From NCBI GenBank assembly GCA_050330975.1, contig JBHJHK010000226.1, positions 1-6,914 on the forward strand: a stretch of DNA of 6,914 nt, written 5' to 3'. This document shows, piece after piece, positions 4,955 to 6,914 of the stretch. A program made the position numbers and the translations under genes. Position 1 is the first letter of the stretch. The number at the start of each line of letters is the position of its first letter. Below the pieces are notes generated by a model. The model saw only the letters and a program-made list of their open reading frames with translations, was not told the DNA's origin and searched no databases. Origin of the DNA: JBHJHK01 sp050330975. GTDB taxonomy: Bacteria > Pseudomonadota > Gammaproteobacteria > Competibacterales > Competibacteraceae.

Positions 4955-6914
4955 TCAAGGGTCGCCGTGGAGCTGGCGCCGCAACCACGCCTCGTCGGCG
5001 TCGATCCAGGCTCGAGCTGGGGGGCTCAGGGCCAGTTCCGGGGGAGCTAGAGCCGCCGTCAGGTACTCCACCAGGCGGATAACTGCCAGGCAAAAATGGC
5101 TGTTGGTATTCAAACTGTCCGTGGTCGCCACCAGCCAGCGGTTGAGTAGGCGGCGGGTCTTGGCCGCGGCGGTGGTGGCCTCACTCCGGCCCAAGGCCAA
5201 TGCCATCACTTCCAGGGCCGCCAGACGGTTTGCCGCGGACAGTTGGCCGAGCTCCAGCTCCAGGGCGTCCCAGGCGCTGGCTGGGACGGGGTCGGCGCCG
5301 TCCCCCAGGGCCGCGCGGGCAGCGGCCACCGCCAACTGGCCCTGGGGGTCGAGGGTATGGCTCTCCAGGGCGGCGCATAGCTCCAGGCCCAGGGCGTTGT
5401 GGCCCCAGCGCTGGAGCAGCGGCCCACAGCGGGCCAATTGCCCGGCTAGGGCGTTGGCGTCCACGGTGTCGGGGGTGGGCCACAAAGGCGCCAAGAGGGT
5501 GAGCCAATCCCCCCGCCGCCAGCGGTCGGCCAAGGGGTACAACGCCCCCAGGGCGGCGAGTCGGGTGCCGGGGGACAGCTGCGGCAGCCGCTCCAGCCAA
5601 GGCGCCAAGGGGCCTTGGCCTCGGTTGGGGGGGAGTCGAGCCGCAAGGGCCACGGGGGCCACGGGGTCCCACCCAGCTTCGTCGAGGGCCTCGTCGGGGG
5701 CTTCCCGCCACTGGTCCTCCAGGGCGGCGAGGCCCGCTAGAGGGTCTTCCCCCCAACCCCCCGGCTGGCCGCCGACGGTTTGGATAAAGCCCCAAAAGGG
5801 GTCTCCCCGGGGGCCCAAGTGCCTCAGGAGGGGCGAGCCCGCCAAGAGGCGCTCGGCCTTGTAGCGTTGTAGGGGGTCCAAAACTGCCAGGTGGCGTTGG
5901 CAAGGGGCATTGGGCTGGGATTGCCTCGGGGGACGGGGGGCCAATTGCTCGGCGATGGCCCCGCGATAGGCGGCGATGCAGGCCCGGTGGAGGGGATCTT
6001 CCTCCAGGGCCTCCAGGGTGGGCTCCCGGGGGGCCAACAGCTCGGCGACTGCAGTTTGCTGGCCGAGGCGGGCCCGGCCCCAGGCGAACACCAAAGCGAC
6101 GTAGGCGTCGGTGGCGGCGGGGTCGGCCTCGATGGTCGAGATCTGGCGTTCGGTCTCCCCGTAGCGGGTGTGCAGCGCCGCCAGGGCCTGGCCCCGAGCC
6201 TCGGCGCTGGCCGGCAGCCGCAGGGCGTCGCCCCACCGCAGGACAAAGCTCGGCACTTGGCCGGCGATGGGCAAGCCGTCTTGGAGCTGGGCCAACAGCG
6301 CTTCCCGGGTCCGCTGGAGGCCCACGGGGTCGCCTCCCGCCGCCTTGGCCAAGGCCTGGCGGGCTAACCACAGGGTGCGCAGCTCCAAGCTGGGCAGCTC
6401 GTCGAGCCAGCCCTGGAGGCGTTCTGGAGAGGCCGGTGGGGGGCGACCGTTGGCCCCTGCGGCGATGAGGCGCACCGCCAGCCCCAGGCCGTGGTCCGGG
6501 GTCAACGGCTCCCCGGGACTTGGGGGCGACGGGGCCTGGCGGGCCCATTCCTCGGCCCAGGCGGCGGCGTGGGGCGGCCCGTCCCCCAGGGCGCGACTCC
6601 AGCACAACGGGGCGTCTTGGGTCTCCCCGGCGGCGTGGAGGGCCCGGGCTAGCTGGGCCCACAAAGGCCCGCGGGAGGGGTGATCTGGAGGGGTATCGAG
6701 GTCGCAACAGCGGGCTTCCAAGGCCCCTAGGGCCTCGACTTCGGCGGCCCCCGGGGCGACGGCGGGGATGGGCGCCGCGGCGGTTCGGGGCGGTTCGGAT
6801 TCGCTGTCGCTGCTCGTGATCGACAGCGGGCTGCCGAGCGCAGTTCTGGACCCGGCCAACCCGGCCCAGTTCTTCTTGGACGAGGACTGCGAGACTGCGT
6901 TGCGGGGCCGCGTC
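4955..6914 (-). CDS. Uncharacterised TPR-like helical-repeat protein (N-terminus unresolved)
   Basis: The frame ends at TGA 4957-4955 and is open to the right edge (653 codons). Possible starts inside the window are TTG 6859 and TTG 6721; neither has a good ribosome-binding site, so the gene may begin off-window. Numbering from TTG 6859 gives 634 residues. Residues 1-40 are Ser/Pro/Ala-rich and linker-like. Residues 64-97 match a tetratricopeptide repeat by position: Trp at 4, Leu at 7, Ala at 8, Leu at 11, Ala at 20, Trp at 24, Ala at 27, Pro at 32. The rest is rich in Ala, Leu, Arg, Trp and Pro and reads as amphipathic helices, with more variable repeats. No catalytic motif, signal peptide or membrane helix is seen. 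TPR-type proteins are protein-binding scaffolds, so a scaffold role is inferred. It may or may not belong to the MoxR system downstream; a hairpin and likely promoter separate them. I do not recognise a named family. Confidence 0.75.
   Translation of the reverse strand, partial: TRPRNAVSQSSSKKNWAGLAGSRTALGSPLSITSSDSESEPPRTAAAPIPAVAPGAAEVEALGALEARCCDLDTPPDHPSRGPLWAQLARALHAAGETQDAPLCWSRALGDGPPHAAAWAEEWARQAPSPPSPGEPLTPDHGLGLAVRLIAAGANGRPPPASPERLQGWLDELPSLELRTLWLARQALAKAAGGDPVGLQRTREALLAQLQDGLPIAGQVPSFVLRWGDALRLPASAEARGQALAALHTRYGETERQISTIEADPAATDAYVALVFAWGRARLGQQTAVAELLAPREPTLEALEEDPLHRACIAAYRGAIAEQLAPRPPRQSQPNAPCQRHLAVLDPLQRYKAERLLAGSPLLRHLGPRGDPFWGFIQTVGGQPGGWGEDPLAGLAALEDQWREAPDEALDEAGWDPVAPVALAARLPPNRGQGPLAPWLERLPQLSPGTRLAALGALYPLADRWRRGDWLTLLAPLWPTPDTVDANALAGQLARCGPLLQRWGHNALGLELCAALESHTLDPQGQLAVAAARAALGDGADPVPASAWDALELELGQLSAANRLAALEVMALALGRSEATTAAAKTRRLLNRWLVATTDSLNTNSHFCLAVIRLVEYLTAALAPPELALSPPARAWIDADEAWLRRQLHGDP
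6768..6914 (+). CDS. Possible start of a rightward gene (partial, low confidence)
   Basis: A plus-strand frame from ATG 6768 (or GTG 6816) stays open to the edge. From about 6798 it reads like a folded protein, with segments LSLLVIDSGLPSAVLDP and QFFLDEDCETALRGRV and a strong excess of codons starting with G. The opposite minus frame over the same bases gives a Ser/Pro-rich sequence. Third codon positions coincide in the two frames, so GC3 cannot decide between them. No promoter-like or clear ribosome-binding sequence precedes it. If real, the helical-repeat gene would have to start at or near TTG 6721 and the two genes would be divergent. The product is not recognised. Confidence 0.25.
   Translation, partial: MGAAAVRGGSDSLSLLVIDSGLPSAVLDPANPAQFFLDEDCETALRGRV

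Noticed and set aside
5181..6707. Minus-strand 508-codon frame inside the helical-repeat gene
   Set aside because: It is dominated by Pro, Gly and Arg with no hydrophobic core pattern. It is a shifted-frame shadow of the TPR-like gene.
4955..6720. Frequent CTCCAGGGC / GCCCTGGAG words that look like a dispersed repeat
   Set aside because: They are preferred codons for Ala-Leu-Glu in a helical protein. Spacing is irregular and always in frame, so this is codon bias.
1..6914. CRISPR array, tRNA, rRNA, insertion sequence or attachment site
   Set aside because: No regularly spaced repeats, cloverleaf-like segment, transposase motif or terminal inverted repeats were seen on either strand by eye.

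Overview
The window is very GC-rich, and its coding frames have third positions that are almost entirely G or C. It looks like a free-living Gram-negative bacterium with a large signalling repertoire. The sequence does not settle the phylum: there is no rRNA, tRNA or lineage marker. Every well-supported gene lies on the minus strand, so transcription runs from the right edge to the left edge.

Layout in transcription order: (1) 6914 to 4955, a long alpha-helical, TPR-like protein of unknown function whose N-terminus is unresolved or off-window. (2) 4944 to 4918, a perfect 11-bp GC-rich hairpin just after its stop codon. (3) 4815 to 4763, an AT-rich island, the only one in the window, which is probably the promoter region for the genes to its left. 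(4) 4732 to 2525, one continuous reading frame for a dCache-PAS-HisKA-HATPase histidine kinase, broken once by an in-frame TAG at 4462-4460. (5) 2410 to 1394, a complete MoxR/RavA-type AAA+ ATPase. (6) 1397 to beyond the left edge, a partner protein that overlaps the ATPase stop by four bases (GTGA). It has a von Willebrand A-like pattern without an evident MIDAS motif.

The most reliable functional statement is that genes 5 and 6 form a MoxR ATPase and partner pair, comparable in logic to RavA-ViaA and the wider MoxR-vWA systems. In such systems an AAA+ ring remodels targets through a vWA-type adaptor. The kinase is upstream on the same strand, 114 bases away, and the helical-repeat protein is upstream of that. 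A functional link among all four is inference from position.

The most notable observations are: the single TAG in an otherwise intact kinase frame, with a Shine-Dalgarno-like sequence placed to restart translation downstream; the apparent absence of both transmembrane helices that normally flank a Cache sensor domain, so the kinase would be cytosolic; the degenerate vWA-like partner; and an unresolved coding conflict at the right edge.
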